Made by a program: the position numbers and the translations under genes | The notes under the pieces: model-generated | The model's input: only the letters and a program-made list of their open reading frames with translations | Told to the model about the DNA's origin: nothing | Database searches by the model: none | Shown here: positions 8,090 to 14,642 of the stretch, one piece after another | How the letters are laid out: each line of letters begins with the position of its first letter | Position numbering within the stretch: position 1 is the stretch's first letter | Assembly: GCA_017380995.1 (NCBI GenBank) | Contig: JAFOCY010000180.1 | Span: 1-19,856 of the forward strand | Source: Oscillibacter sp. | Lineage (GTDB): Bacteria > Bacillota > Clostridia > Oscillospirales > Oscillospiraceae | Reading direction: 5' to 3' | DNA: 19,856 nt

Positions 8090-8119
8090 ATTGTAACAAA
8101 GGAGAGGATAAATTGTCAA
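8090..8119 (-). promoter_or_regulatory. Promoter of the GNAT acetyltransferase gene
   Basis: On the - strand, TTGACA (8119-8114), an 18-base spacer and TACAAT (8095-8090) precede the gene by about 30 bases. Confidence 0.8.
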
Positions 8120-8139
8120 ATTTTGTTACTGCTTCAAAG

Positions 8140-8168
8140 TTGACATAAAAATTGTGCTCCGATATAAA
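8140..8168 (+). promoter_or_regulatory. Divergent promoter-like sequence pointing toward the 3' end of dapA
   Basis: TTGACA (8140-8145), a 17-base spacer and TATAAA (8163-8168) form a near-consensus sigma-A promoter on the + strand. It is back to back with the acetyltransferase promoter. No + strand gene follows: transcription would enter the dapA terminator palindrome and then run antisense to dapA. Confidence 0.5.
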
Positions 8169-8180
8169 GGAACCGCGAAA

Positions 8181-8215
8181 ATGAGTAAGGGCGGCCATTG
8201 GCCGCCCTTACTCAT
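8181..8215 (-). terminator. dapA terminator hairpin, containing palindrome copy 2
   Basis: A perfect 16-bp inverted repeat (8181-8196 with 8200-8215, ATT loop) starts one base after the dapA stop. Read on the - strand it ends in ATTTTCG, a short T-run. Its core 8189-8207 is the same 19-base palindrome found at 2509-2527. Confidence 0.8.
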
Positions 8216-8216
8216 T

Positions 8217-9107
8217 TCAGTCCTTGCGAAGGTTGTAGTCCTCCAGCGTTTTTTGGATGAGAGCCAGGTGATCTTCCGAGGGCTTGCAGAGAGGAAGGCG
8301 CAGTTCTCCGTAGTCCCATCCCAGCTCCGCCATGGCGGTTTTGACCGGGATAGGATTCACCTCGCAAAAAAGCATATCGAAGAAGGGTTTCAACCGGATC
8401 TGCAGCCGACCGGCGGCCTCGTAGTCTCCGTTTTGACAGTAACGGGTCAGCTCCCGCATCTTCTCGGGGATGAGATTGGAAGCAACGGAAATGACGCCTT
8501 TGCCGCCCAGGGCGCAGATGGGGACCGTCTCGTCATCATTGCCGGACCAGATGTAAAAATCCGCGGGGCAGAGAGCGCGAGTGCGCTGAATGGTGGTGAA
8601 GTTTCCGCTGGCCTCCTTGGTCCCCAGAATGTTGGGGTGACGGGAGAGGGCGGCATAGGTTTCAGGCGCAATGGCAACGCCAGTACGGGAGGGTACGCTG
8701 TAGAGGATCAGGGGAATATCCACCGCATCGGCAATGACCTGATAGTGCCGGATGAGACCGGGCTGAGTCGCTTTATTATAGTAAGGGGTGACCACCAAAA
8801 GACCGTCAGCGCCGGAACGGCTGGCATCCCGGGAGAGGGCGACGGCATTTTCCGTGGAGTTGGAACCGCTGCCAGCGATGACGGGGATACGGCCTGCGAT
8901 ATGGTCCACACAGTATTCGATGGTGCGCATCCGTTCATGGTAGCTCATGGTGGAGGCTTCGCCGGTGGTGCCGCACACCACGATGGCGTCCACGCCGCCG
9001 GTAAGCTGGAAGTCCAGCTGGCGGCCCAGGGCATTGTAATCGATCATGCCGCCCTTGAAAGGTGTGATCAGGGCAGTTCCAATACCTGTAAAGATAGGTT
9101 CCTTCAT
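8217..9107 (-). CDS. dapA: 4-hydroxy-tetrahydrodipicolinate synthase
   Basis: I place the start at 9107 (MKEPIFTGIGTALITPF), giving 296 residues, with AAGGAG (9122-9117) about 9 bases upstream; an in-frame ATG at 9143 lies in the asd terminator and is rejected. DapA condenses pyruvate with aspartate semialdehyde, the first committed step to diaminopimelate and lysine. The TIM-barrel family motifs are present: GTTGE (46-50), the catalytic Tyr in ILYSVPSRTG (Tyr136, with Arg141), and the Schiff-base lysine in LGTKEASGN (Lys164). Length and residue positions closely match characterised DapA enzymes. It follows asd, which makes its substrate. A terminator-like hairpin separates the two genes and no convincing private promoter is visible, so readthrough from the asd promoter is likely. 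Confidence 0.96.
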   Translation of the reverse strand: MKEPIFTGIGTALITPFKGGMIDYNALGRQLDFQLTGGVDAIVVCGTTGEASTMSYHERMRTIEYCVDHIAGRIPVIAGSGSNSTENAVALSRDASRSGADGLLVVTPYYNKATQPGLIRHYQVIADAVDIPLILYSVPSRTGVAIAPETYAALSRHPNILGTKEASGNFTTIQRTRALCPADFYIWSGNDDETVPICALGGKGVISVASNLIPEKMRELTRYCQNGDYEAAGRLQIRLKPFFDMLFCEVNPIPVKTAMAELGWDYGELRLPLCKPSEDHLALIQKTLEDYNLRKD

Positions 9108-9141
9108 AGAAATCAGCTCCTTGTTTTGGCATATAGGACGC

Positions 9142-9170
9142 AAAAAGCGGACGCCATCAGCGTCCGCTTT
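9142..9170 (-). terminator. Terminator-like hairpin between asd and dapA
   Basis: AAAGCGGACGC (9144-9154) and GCGTCCGCTTT (9160-9170) form an 11-bp stem with loop CATCA. On the - strand it is followed by TTTTT (9146-9142), giving a good intrinsic terminator just upstream of dapA. Confidence 0.82.
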
Positions 9171-9187
9171 CTTTGGTAAATGAGATG

Positions 9188-10279
9188 TTACTTGGCCTCA
9201 ATATAACCCTTGGCGCAAAGGAGCTCTGCCAGGAGCACCGCACCGCCGGCAGCGCCGCGGAGGGTGTTGTGGCTCAGGCCCACGAACTTGTAGTCGTACT
9301 GGCTGTCTTCGCGCAGGCGGCCCAGAGAGATGGCCATGCCGCCTTCAAGGCCGCGGTCCAGACGGGTCTGGGGACGGTTCTCCTCCTCAAAATAGTGGAG
9401 GAACTGCTTGGGGGCAGAGGGGAGCTCCAACTCCTGGGCAGGACCACGGAAAGCGGCCCAGTCTGCCTTGATCTGCTCGATGGAGGGCTTGCAGCCATCC
9501 TTGAACTTCATGAAGACAGCGGCCATGTGACCGTCCTGGCAGGCAACACGGAAGCACTGGGCGGTGATGGAAACATCGCTGGCATTGACGATCTTGCCGT
9601 CTTCGATGTGGCCCCAGAGCTTCATGGGCTCACGCTCGCTCTTTTCCTCCTCGCCGCCGATGTAGGGGATGCAGTTATCCACCATCTCGGGCCAGCGCTG
9701 GAAGGTCTTGCCGGCGCCGGAGATTGCCTGATAGGTGCACACCAGTGCGCTTTCCAGACCGTACTTGCGCAGGGGGGACAGGGCGGGGACATAGCTCTGG
9801 AGGGAGCAGTTGGACTTGACGGCGATGAAACCGCGCTTGGTGCCCAGGCGCTTGCGCTGGGACTCAATGATCTCGATATGATCGGCGTTGAGCTCAGGTA
9901 CCACCATGGGGACGTCCTCCGTCCAGCGGTGGGCGGAGTTGTTGGAGACGATGGGGCACTCCAGCTTGGCGTACTTTTCCTCCAGGGCCCGAATCTCCTC
10001 TTTCTTCATGTCCACGGCACAGAAGCAGAAATCCACCAGCTCCGCCAGCTTTTCCGCATCGGCCTCAGCGTCCAGGACCACCAGGTCCTTGGCCTCCTCG
10101 GGCATGGGAATATCCAGAGCCCAGCGGTTTGCAACAGCCTCGGCGTAAGGCTTGCCTGCGCTGCGGGAACTGGCCGCGATAGCAGTGAGCTGGAACCAGG
10201 GATGGTTTTCCATCAGGGTGATAAAGCGCTGGCCTACCATGCCGGTGCCGCCGATAATACCGACCTTGTACTGTTTCAT
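9188..10279 (-). CDS. asd: Aspartate-semialdehyde dehydrogenase (archaeal/fungal-type)
   Basis: The start at 10279 (MKQYKVGIIGGTGMVGQRF) gives 363 residues and has GCAGGAGGAG just upstream. The track of upstream residues from 10384 is not preceded by a ribosome site and crosses the promoter. The enzyme reduces aspartyl phosphate to aspartate semialdehyde with NADPH. The Rossmann loop is GIIGGTGMVGQRF (8-20). The catalytic cysteine is Cys158 in VKSNCSLQSYVPAL, and the acid-base histidine is probably His251 in CQDGHMAAV. The SNCS context, SGAGKTFQRWPEM and the C-terminal LSHNTLRGAAGG resemble the archaeal/yeast branch of the family more than the E. coli type; this subgrouping is from memory of motifs. 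It feeds dapA downstream. Confidence 0.93.
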   Translation of the reverse strand: MKQYKVGIIGGTGMVGQRFITLMENHPWFQLTAIAASSRSAGKPYAEAVANRWALDIPMPEEAKDLVVLDAEADAEKLAELVDFCFCAVDMKKEEIRALEEKYAKLECPIVSNNSAHRWTEDVPMVVPELNADHIEIIESQRKRLGTKRGFIAVKSNCSLQSYVPALSPLRKYGLESALVCTYQAISGAGKTFQRWPEMVDNCIPYIGGEEEKSEREPMKLWGHIEDGKIVNASDVSITAQCFRVACQDGHMAAVFMKFKDGCKPSIEQIKADWAAFRGPAQELELPSAPKQFLHYFEEENRPQTRLDRGLEGGMAISLGRLREDSQYDYKFVGLSHNTLRGAAGGAVLLAELLCAKGYIEAK

Positions 10280-10355
10280 ATGAATCTCCTCCTGCTGTAT
10301 AAACAAAGAACTTAGGCTCTCTGTCGGATTTTGGTTGAATGTGGCGCTGATTTGT

Positions 10356-10384
10356 ACTATACTACTTCTGTTAGGGTAATGCAA
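10356..10384 (-). promoter_or_regulatory. Promoter of asd (and probably dapA)
   Basis: On the - strand TTGCAT (10384-10379), a 17-base spacer and TATAGT (10361-10356) sit about 76 bases before the asd start. The leader is too short for a lysine riboswitch. Confidence 0.75.
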
Positions 10385-10400
10385 GTGTGTTCACATACGG

Positions 10401-10428
10401 TGGACAAATGTATTTACTGGATTATAGT
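10401..10428 (+). promoter_or_regulatory. Promoter of the SpoIID-domain gene
   Basis: TGGACA (10401-10406), a 16-base spacer and TATAGT (10423-10428) precede the gene by about 45 bases. It diverges from the asd promoter across only 16 bases. Confidence 0.55.
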
Positions 10429-10474
10429 ACCACGTTTTTTCCCCGCCGTCAAGGCGATTGGATAGGGAGGTTTC

Positions 10475-12343
10475 ATGAAAAAGAAGCTCATTATGCTGCT
10501 GTTTGTTGTCACTTTGTTCACGCTGGAGGCCGCCAGTGCTTCGGCTGTGGAAAATGACATCGTGAAAGTGGGATTGAAATACGGTTCTTCCGCCCTTTTT
10601 TCCGCCAATCTTGAAAACGCCATCGGCGAGGGCTATGAGTTTGGCTGGTTCGATGAGGACCGGGAGTTCACCGCCATCGGCGAGACGGAGGAGATCGCCA
10701 TTTCCATGACTGCCGCCGGTACGATTTATATGAATTCCAGCGGTACTTATTCCCCGGGCGAACCTTCCGGGAAATATACCCTCCTTGGCCCCTGGCACAT
10801 CCAGGTGGAAGGGTTTGAGGACTTCGAGGAAGCGCAGGACTTTGCCTGGGACTATGATGGCTGGCCTGCTTATATTGACGGAGAATACGTGGTACGGATC
10901 GGCTGTTTTGAGAGTAAGTCCGAGGCCCAGGATGAATTGGAAGCTTTGGAGCTTTTGGGTGAGGAACCGGAGGAAGAAAGCGCGGAAGAAGAGCCCGAAG
11001 AAGAGACACCTATTGAGGAAGAGGAGCCTGTAGAAGAAGAACCCAAAGAAGAGGGGGCTGAGGAAGAAGAGGAACCTAAGGAGGAAGAGCCGGAAGAGGA
11101 GGTCTCTTCCGAGCCTCAGGCTGCTGCCTACAGCCGCTCTTATACGGAGGATCTTGACTACGGCGTGGTGAAATCCTCTTCCACCGGTATCCTGGTCACA
11201 GTTACCCGCACGGATGAGATCCTCTTCGAGTTTGACTGCAGCGGTATCTATGATTTTGGCGTCCTGCCCATGGAGGAAAGAGGGGAGGACGGTACAGCCA
11301 CCTGGTTCAAGGGCTACAAATATCCCGGAGGATTTTCCTATCCGCGGGTTACCGGCGGCGATCTGAATGTGATCAACGTGGTGAATCTGGAGGACTATGT
11401 CAAGGGTGTTATCCCCTACGAGATGAATGGAAGCTGGCCCCTGGAGGCCCTGAAGGCCCAGGCGGTGTGCGCCCGGACCTATGTGTGCAAAAGCGTGAAG
11501 CATCTGAGCAGCTACGGCTTTGATGTGTGCAACACCACCTGCTGTCAGGTCTATTACGGCCGCGGCAGCGGCGCCCTGTATCCCAGTGATACCAGTGATA
11601 AGGCGGTGGACCGCACCGCGGGAGAATGCCTGTATTATGATGGTGAGCTGGTGAAAGATGCCGTTTACCACTCCTCTGACGGCGGCGCAACGGAGGATGC
11701 CTATTATGTCTGGGGCAGCAAGCGGGGGTACCTGATCGGCAAGCAAGATCCCTACGAGGCGGAGATCACCATTCCCAGCTACGAGTATTCTGTCACTTAC
11801 ACCGCCTCGGAGCTGACCTATATCCTCAAGCAAAAGGGGTATAAGGTGGGCACGGTGAAAAATGTCTATGTCAGCGAATATACCCCCATGGGAAATGTGT
11901 ACAAGGTCACCTTTGAGGGAACCGGCGGCAGCGCCACCGTGAAGGGCGATACCTGCCGCACGGTGTTTTCTTCCTCCACCTACAATAAGTACGTAAAGAG
12001 CCTTCGCTTTGATATCAACGGCGGTGGAAAAAAGACCGTCTACTATGTCAATGGGGACGCAGACACGCTGCAGACGCTGGCGGATGTGTGTGTGCTCACC
12101 GGTGACGGAGAGGTGACTACCCTGGAGGGAGAGAGCTTCACCGTTTTGACCGCTGAGGGCAAGACGGAGGTGGAGGCCGGCAGCACTTCTTCCTCCAAGA
12201 AAACGGACCGCTTCACCATCGAGGGGGCCGGCTGGGGCCATAATGTGGGCATGAGCCAGTATGGCGCCAAGGCTATGGCGGAGCTGGGGTATGATTATGA
12301 CGAGATCTTGGAATTCTATTATACAGATGTGCGTATCAAATAA
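10475..12343 (+). CDS. Secreted SpoIID/LytB-domain protein with SPOR-like region and Glu-rich linker
   Basis: This is a 622-residue protein. Residues 1-24 form a signal peptide (KKK, hydrophobic core, ASA before VEND). Residues about 104-162 include [21 protein letters not shown], resembling a peptidoglycan-binding SPOR repeat. Residues 163-213 are a very acidic Glu/Pro linker. The SpoIID domain starts near 290: [20 protein letters not shown] holds the probable catalytic Glu316, then [12 protein letters not shown], and the C-terminal [19 protein letters not shown]. SpoIID is a lytic transglycosylase acting on denuded glycan during engulfment; LytB/SpoIID-domain relatives also modify walls in vegetative cells. 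This protein is about twice the size of sporulation SpoIID and lacks its neighbours, so a general wall role is plausible. GATAGGGAGG precedes the start. queA follows 8 bases later. Confidence 0.88.
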   Translation: MKKKLIMLLFVVTLFTLEAASASAVENDIVKVGLKYGSSALFSANLENAIGEGYEFGWFDEDREFTAIGETEEIAISMTAAGTIYMNSSGTYSPGEPSGKYTLLGPWHIQVEGFEDFEEAQDFAWDYDGWPAYIDGEYVVRIGCFESKSEAQDELEALELLGEEPEEESAEEEPEEETPIEEEEPVEEEPKEEGAEEEEEPKEEEPEEEVSSEPQAAAYSRSYTEDLDYGVVKSSSTGILVTVTRTDEILFEFDCSGIYDFGVLPMEERGEDGTATWFKGYKYPGGFSYPRVTGGDLNVINVVNLEDYVKGVIPYEMNGSWPLEALKAQAVCARTYVCKSVKHLSSYGFDVCNTTCCQVYYGRGSGALYPSDTSDKAVDRTAGECLYYDGELVKDAVYHSSDGGATEDAYYVWGSKRGYLIGKQDPYEAEITIPSYEYSVTYTASELTYILKQKGYKVGTVKNVYVSEYTPMGNVYKVTFEGTGGSATVKGDTCRTVFSSSTYNKYVKSLRFDINGGGKKTVYYVNGDADTLQTLADVCVLTGDGEVTTLEGESFTVLTAEGKTEVEAGSTSSSKKTDRFTIEGAGWGHNVGMSQYGAKAMAELGYDYDEILEFYYTDVRIK

Positions 12344-12351
12344 GGAGCAAT

Positions 12352-13377
12352 ATGAAAACCAGTGATTTTTACTATGACCTTCCTGAGGAGCTGATCGCCC
12401 AGACTCCCATCGAAAAGCGGGATACCTCCCGGCTGATGACGCTGAACAAGACCAGCGGCGCCGTGGAGCACCACCATTTTTATGAGCTGGTGGATGCCCT
12501 CAATCCCGGTGACTGCCTCATTTTGAATAACTCCCGGGTGCTGCCCGCCCGGCTTTTGGGGCAGCGGCTTCCGGGCGGAGGCGCCTGCGAGGTGCTGCTG
12601 CTCATTGACCGGGGGGAGAAGACCTGGGAGTGCCTGGTACGTCCGGGGCGCAAGATGCGCACCGGAGCCAAGCTCAGCTTTGGCAACGGGGAACTGACGG
12701 CCGAGGTGGTTGGAGAGCTGGAGGGCGGCAACCGCTTGGTCCGCTTTGACTATGAGGGTATTTTCCTGGAGGTGCTGGAGCGGCTGGGCAAGATGCCTCT
12801 GCCCCCCTATATCAAAGAGGAGCTTCAGGACCGGGAGCGCTACCAGACGGTGTACTCCAAAGTGGTGGGAAGCGCCGCCGCACCTACCGCAGGCCTCCAC
12901 TTTACCCCGGAGCTGCTGGAGAAGATCAAGGCCAAGGGAGTGGAGATCGGCTATGTAACGCTCCACGTGGGTCTTGGCACCTTCCGCCCTGTGAAGGAGG
13001 ATACCATCGAGGGCCACGAGATGCACAGTGAGTTTTGCACCATCCCCCAGGAGACGGCAGACCTCATCAACCGCACCAAGGCCAACGGAGGCCGCTGCAT
13101 CTGCGTGGGCACCACCTCCTGCCGTACCATCGAGTCCTGGGCGGCGGAAGACGGCCATATGGAAGCCAAAGCCGGCTGGACCAATATCTTCATCTATCCC
13201 GGCTACCGATTCAAAGTGCTGGACGCCCTGGTGACCAATTTCCACCTGCCGGAATCTACGCTGATTATGCTGGTTTCCGCCCTTGCCGGGCGGGAGGCCA
13301 CCCTGGCAGCCTATGAGGAGGCTGTTCGGGAGAAGTATCGCTTCTTCTCCTTTGGAGATGCCATGTTTATCAGTTAA
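12352..13377 (+). CDS. queA: tRNA preQ1(34) S-adenosylmethionine ribosyltransferase-isomerase
   Basis: The 341-residue protein begins [19 protein letters not shown] and shows the QueA motifs [30 protein letters not shown], the strongly conserved [12 protein letters not shown] (178-189), [14 protein letters not shown] and [18 protein letters not shown]. It transfers the ribosyl moiety of SAM to preQ1 in tRNA, forming epoxyqueuosine in the cytoplasm. Length fits the family. A TAAGGAG ribosome site overlaps the stop of the SpoIID-domain gene, so the two are almost certainly one operon; no functional link between them is obvious. No other queuosine gene lies in the window. Confidence 0.97.
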   Translation: MKTSDFYYDLPEELIAQTPIEKRDTSRLMTLNKTSGAVEHHHFYELVDALNPGDCLILNNSRVLPARLLGQRLPGGGACEVLLLIDRGEKTWECLVRPGRKMRTGAKLSFGNGELTAEVVGELEGGNRLVRFDYEGIFLEVLERLGKMPLPPYIKEELQDRERYQTVYSKVVGSAAAPTAGLHFTPELLEKIKAKGVEIGYVTLHVGLGTFRPVKEDTIEGHEMHSEFCTIPQETADLINRTKANGGRCICVGTTSCRTIESWAAEDGHMEAKAGWTNIFIYPGYRFKVLDALVTNFHLPESTLIMLVSALAGREATLAAYEEAVREKYRFFSFGDAMFIS

Positions 13378-13380
13378 AGA

Positions 13381-13403
13381 GCAGGCTGCAAGAGTAGCCT
13401 GCT
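13381..13403 (+). repeat. 23-base hairpin repeat, copy 1 (just after queA)
   Basis: GCAGGCTGC-AAGAG-TAGCCTGCT folds as a hairpin and differs from copy 2 at 13606-13628 by a single base (T/C at repeat position 15). Unlike copy 2 it has no T-run after it, so it looks like a terminator stem cut off from its T-tract. Confidence 0.85.
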
Positions 13404-13605
13404 GAGACTGTCAAAAAAGCTGCGGCTTTTTTGACAAAAAGACTGCACCCTGCTGCAGCGCACGCATTGTTCGCTGTAGGCGGCCAATGCGCACGTTTGC
13501 AGGGTGAGAAGTATTTTCGTCCACGTACACGCCGCGGCCGAAAATGATCCATGTCCCTTTCGCCGCTTCGGCGGCGAAACCCTACGGGGTTTATTGACAA
13601 GCTTG
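13404..13605 (+). repeat. 202-bp highly structured non-coding element between two hairpin repeats
   Basis: No plausible gene lies here. It is a chain of inverted repeats. (a) TGTCAAAAAAG/CTTTTTTGACA (13409-13419, 13426-13436). (b) CACCCTGC/GCAGGGTG (13446-13453, 13499-13506) enclosing CGCATTG/CAATGCG (13463-13469, 13485-13491). (c) ATTTTCG/CGAAAAT (13513-13519, 13539-13545) around GCCGCGGC. (d) TTTCGCCGC/GCGGCGAAA (13558-13566, 13571-13579) closed by a TTCG loop. (e) AAACCC/GGGTTT (13577-13582, 13587-13592) closed by a TACG loop. TGTCAA at 13409 and TTGACA at 13594 lie near the ends in inverted orientation. It may be a MITE/REP-like repeat, a structured 3' UTR or a small RNA. I cannot tell which. 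Confidence 0.6.
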
Positions 13606-13637
13606 GCAGGCTGCAAGAGCAGCCTGCTTTTTCTTTT
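13606..13637 (+). terminator. Intrinsic terminator made of hairpin repeat copy 2
   Basis: GCAGGCTGC (13606-13614) pairs with GCAGCCTGC (13619-13627), followed by TTTTTCTTTT. It is presumably the transcription end of the SpoIID-domain/queA operon, now about 230 bases after the queA stop. Confidence 0.85.
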
Positions 13638-13670
13638 CGGTCGTTTTGACGGGAAAATCCGGGAAACCGG

Positions 13671-13699
13671 TTGAATTTTAGCAGTATCTTTCCTATAAT
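13671..13699 (+). promoter_or_regulatory. Promoter of the E2-like/CLC operon
   Basis: TTGAAT (13671-13676), a 17-base spacer and a perfect TATAAT (13694-13699) give a leader of about 73 bases. A GGGGCTTTGCCCC hairpin (13745-13757) lies just before the GAGAGAGGA ribosome site. Confidence 0.82.
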
Positions 13700-13778
13700 G
13701 ACTATATATGTGTATTGGGGAGAATACGCATTTTTGTACCAATAGGGGCTTTGCCCCGGAAGAGAGAGGAAAAACGAC

Positions 13779-14624
13779 ATGAGACCTGATGGGAAGCGCG
13801 TAAAGAATATGACGGCTATCACCCAGGCCCTGCCCTATATCATGCCCCGCCGTTACGATGCCCAAAACTGGGCCAACGACTATGTGGATGAGGAGATCAT
13901 CCGTACTTATATCCGCCAAAAGCGCCGGGAAGGTCACATTCTGACCCATATGAGCGTTCTGGTGGCCGCCTATTATAAGGCAGCCCTGGAAAATCCCAAG
14001 GTGAATTATTTTGTTATGAACCGCAAGATCTATGAGCGAAACCACTTTTGCTTCAGCTTTGTGATCCTGAAGACCCGGGCGGACGGAACACCGGACGAGA
14101 CCTGTATCAAGATCTTCCTGGAACCCCATGACAATGTGTTTACCATCAGCAAGCGCATTCGGGAGGAGATCGACAAAAACCTTAATGCCGTACACAATAA
14201 CAATACGGATAAGTTTGCCAACATGGCCTTTGGGATCCCCGGTCTTGCCCGGTTGGTCTTTGGCCTTGCCTACCGGCTGGACCAGTGGGGACTGCTGCCC
14301 CGCAAGATCATTGACCTGAGCCCCTTCCACACCAGCGTTTTCATTACCAATCTTGCTTCCATCAATACCCGCTTCATCTATCACCACTGCTATGAGTTTG
14401 GCACCACCGGCGTGTTTGTTTGCATGGGTAAGCCTGTGAAGGATCCCGACGCGCCTGCAGGCAGCCGGAAAAAGATGCTGCCCCTGGGCGTTGTGATGGA
14501 TGAACGTATTGCAACGGGCATCGAGTATTCCCGATTCTTTGCCGCCTTTGAGCGGTATCTGAAGCACCCTGAAGTACTGGAGCAGCGGTTGGACGGCAAG
14601 GAAGCCGTCTTTGCCGGCGTATAA
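13779..14624 (+). CDS. Stand-alone 2-oxoacid dehydrogenase E2-type acyltransferase-fold protein, catalytic motif degenerate
   Basis: The 281-residue protein resembles the C-terminal catalytic (CAT) domain of E2 acyltransferases: an N-terminal helix/strand region with VLVAAYYKAALENPKVNYFV, a mid-region SPFHTSVFITNLASI, and a C-terminal LPLGVVMDERIATGIEYSRFFAAFERYLKHPE that aligns with the E2 end. There is no lipoyl domain or subunit-binding domain. The family active-site motif DHRxxDG reads DERIATG (241-247), so the catalytic His and the Asp are missing. It is therefore unlikely to be a normal dihydrolipoamide acyltransferase. Function unknown. It begins a transcription unit with its own promoter and is followed 18 bases later by the CLC gene, suggesting joint expression. 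It could alternatively be a CoA-dependent acyltransferase of the broader chloramphenicol-acetyltransferase-like superfamily. Confidence 0.72.
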   Translation: MRPDGKRVKNMTAITQALPYIMPRRYDAQNWANDYVDEEIIRTYIRQKRREGHILTHMSVLVAAYYKAALENPKVNYFVMNRKIYERNHFCFSFVILKTRADGTPDETCIKIFLEPHDNVFTISKRIREEIDKNLNAVHNNNTDKFANMAFGIPGLARLVFGLAYRLDQWGLLPRKIIDLSPFHTSVFITNLASINTRFIYHHCYEFGTTGVFVCMGKPVKDPDAPAGSRKKMLPLGVVMDERIATGIEYSRFFAAFERYLKHPEVLEQRLDGKEAVFAGV

Positions 14625-14642
14625 AGAGGAGGCGTATTCCCT

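Noticed and set aside
8154..9179. 341-codon + strand frame opposite dapA
   Set aside because: Composition mirrors dapA in reverse; dapA itself has every catalytic residue and a good ribosome site.
10280..10355. Lysine riboswitch upstream of asd/dapA
   Set aside because: The leader from the mapped promoter is only about 70 bases, far shorter than the lysine aptamer, and no terminator structure is present.
13558..13579. Intrinsic terminator at the TTCG hairpin
   Set aside because: It is stable but is followed by ACCCTACGGGG rather than a T-run, so it is treated as part of the structured element.
13381..13628. CRISPR-like repeat pair
   Set aside because: Only two copies, 225 bases apart, each a hairpin with terminator features, and no spacer-sized periodicity.
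14625..14642. Fluoride (crcB-type) riboswitch before the CLC gene
   Set aside because: The gap is only 18 bases and the operon leader at 13700-13778 shows no recognisable conserved fluoride-aptamer core.
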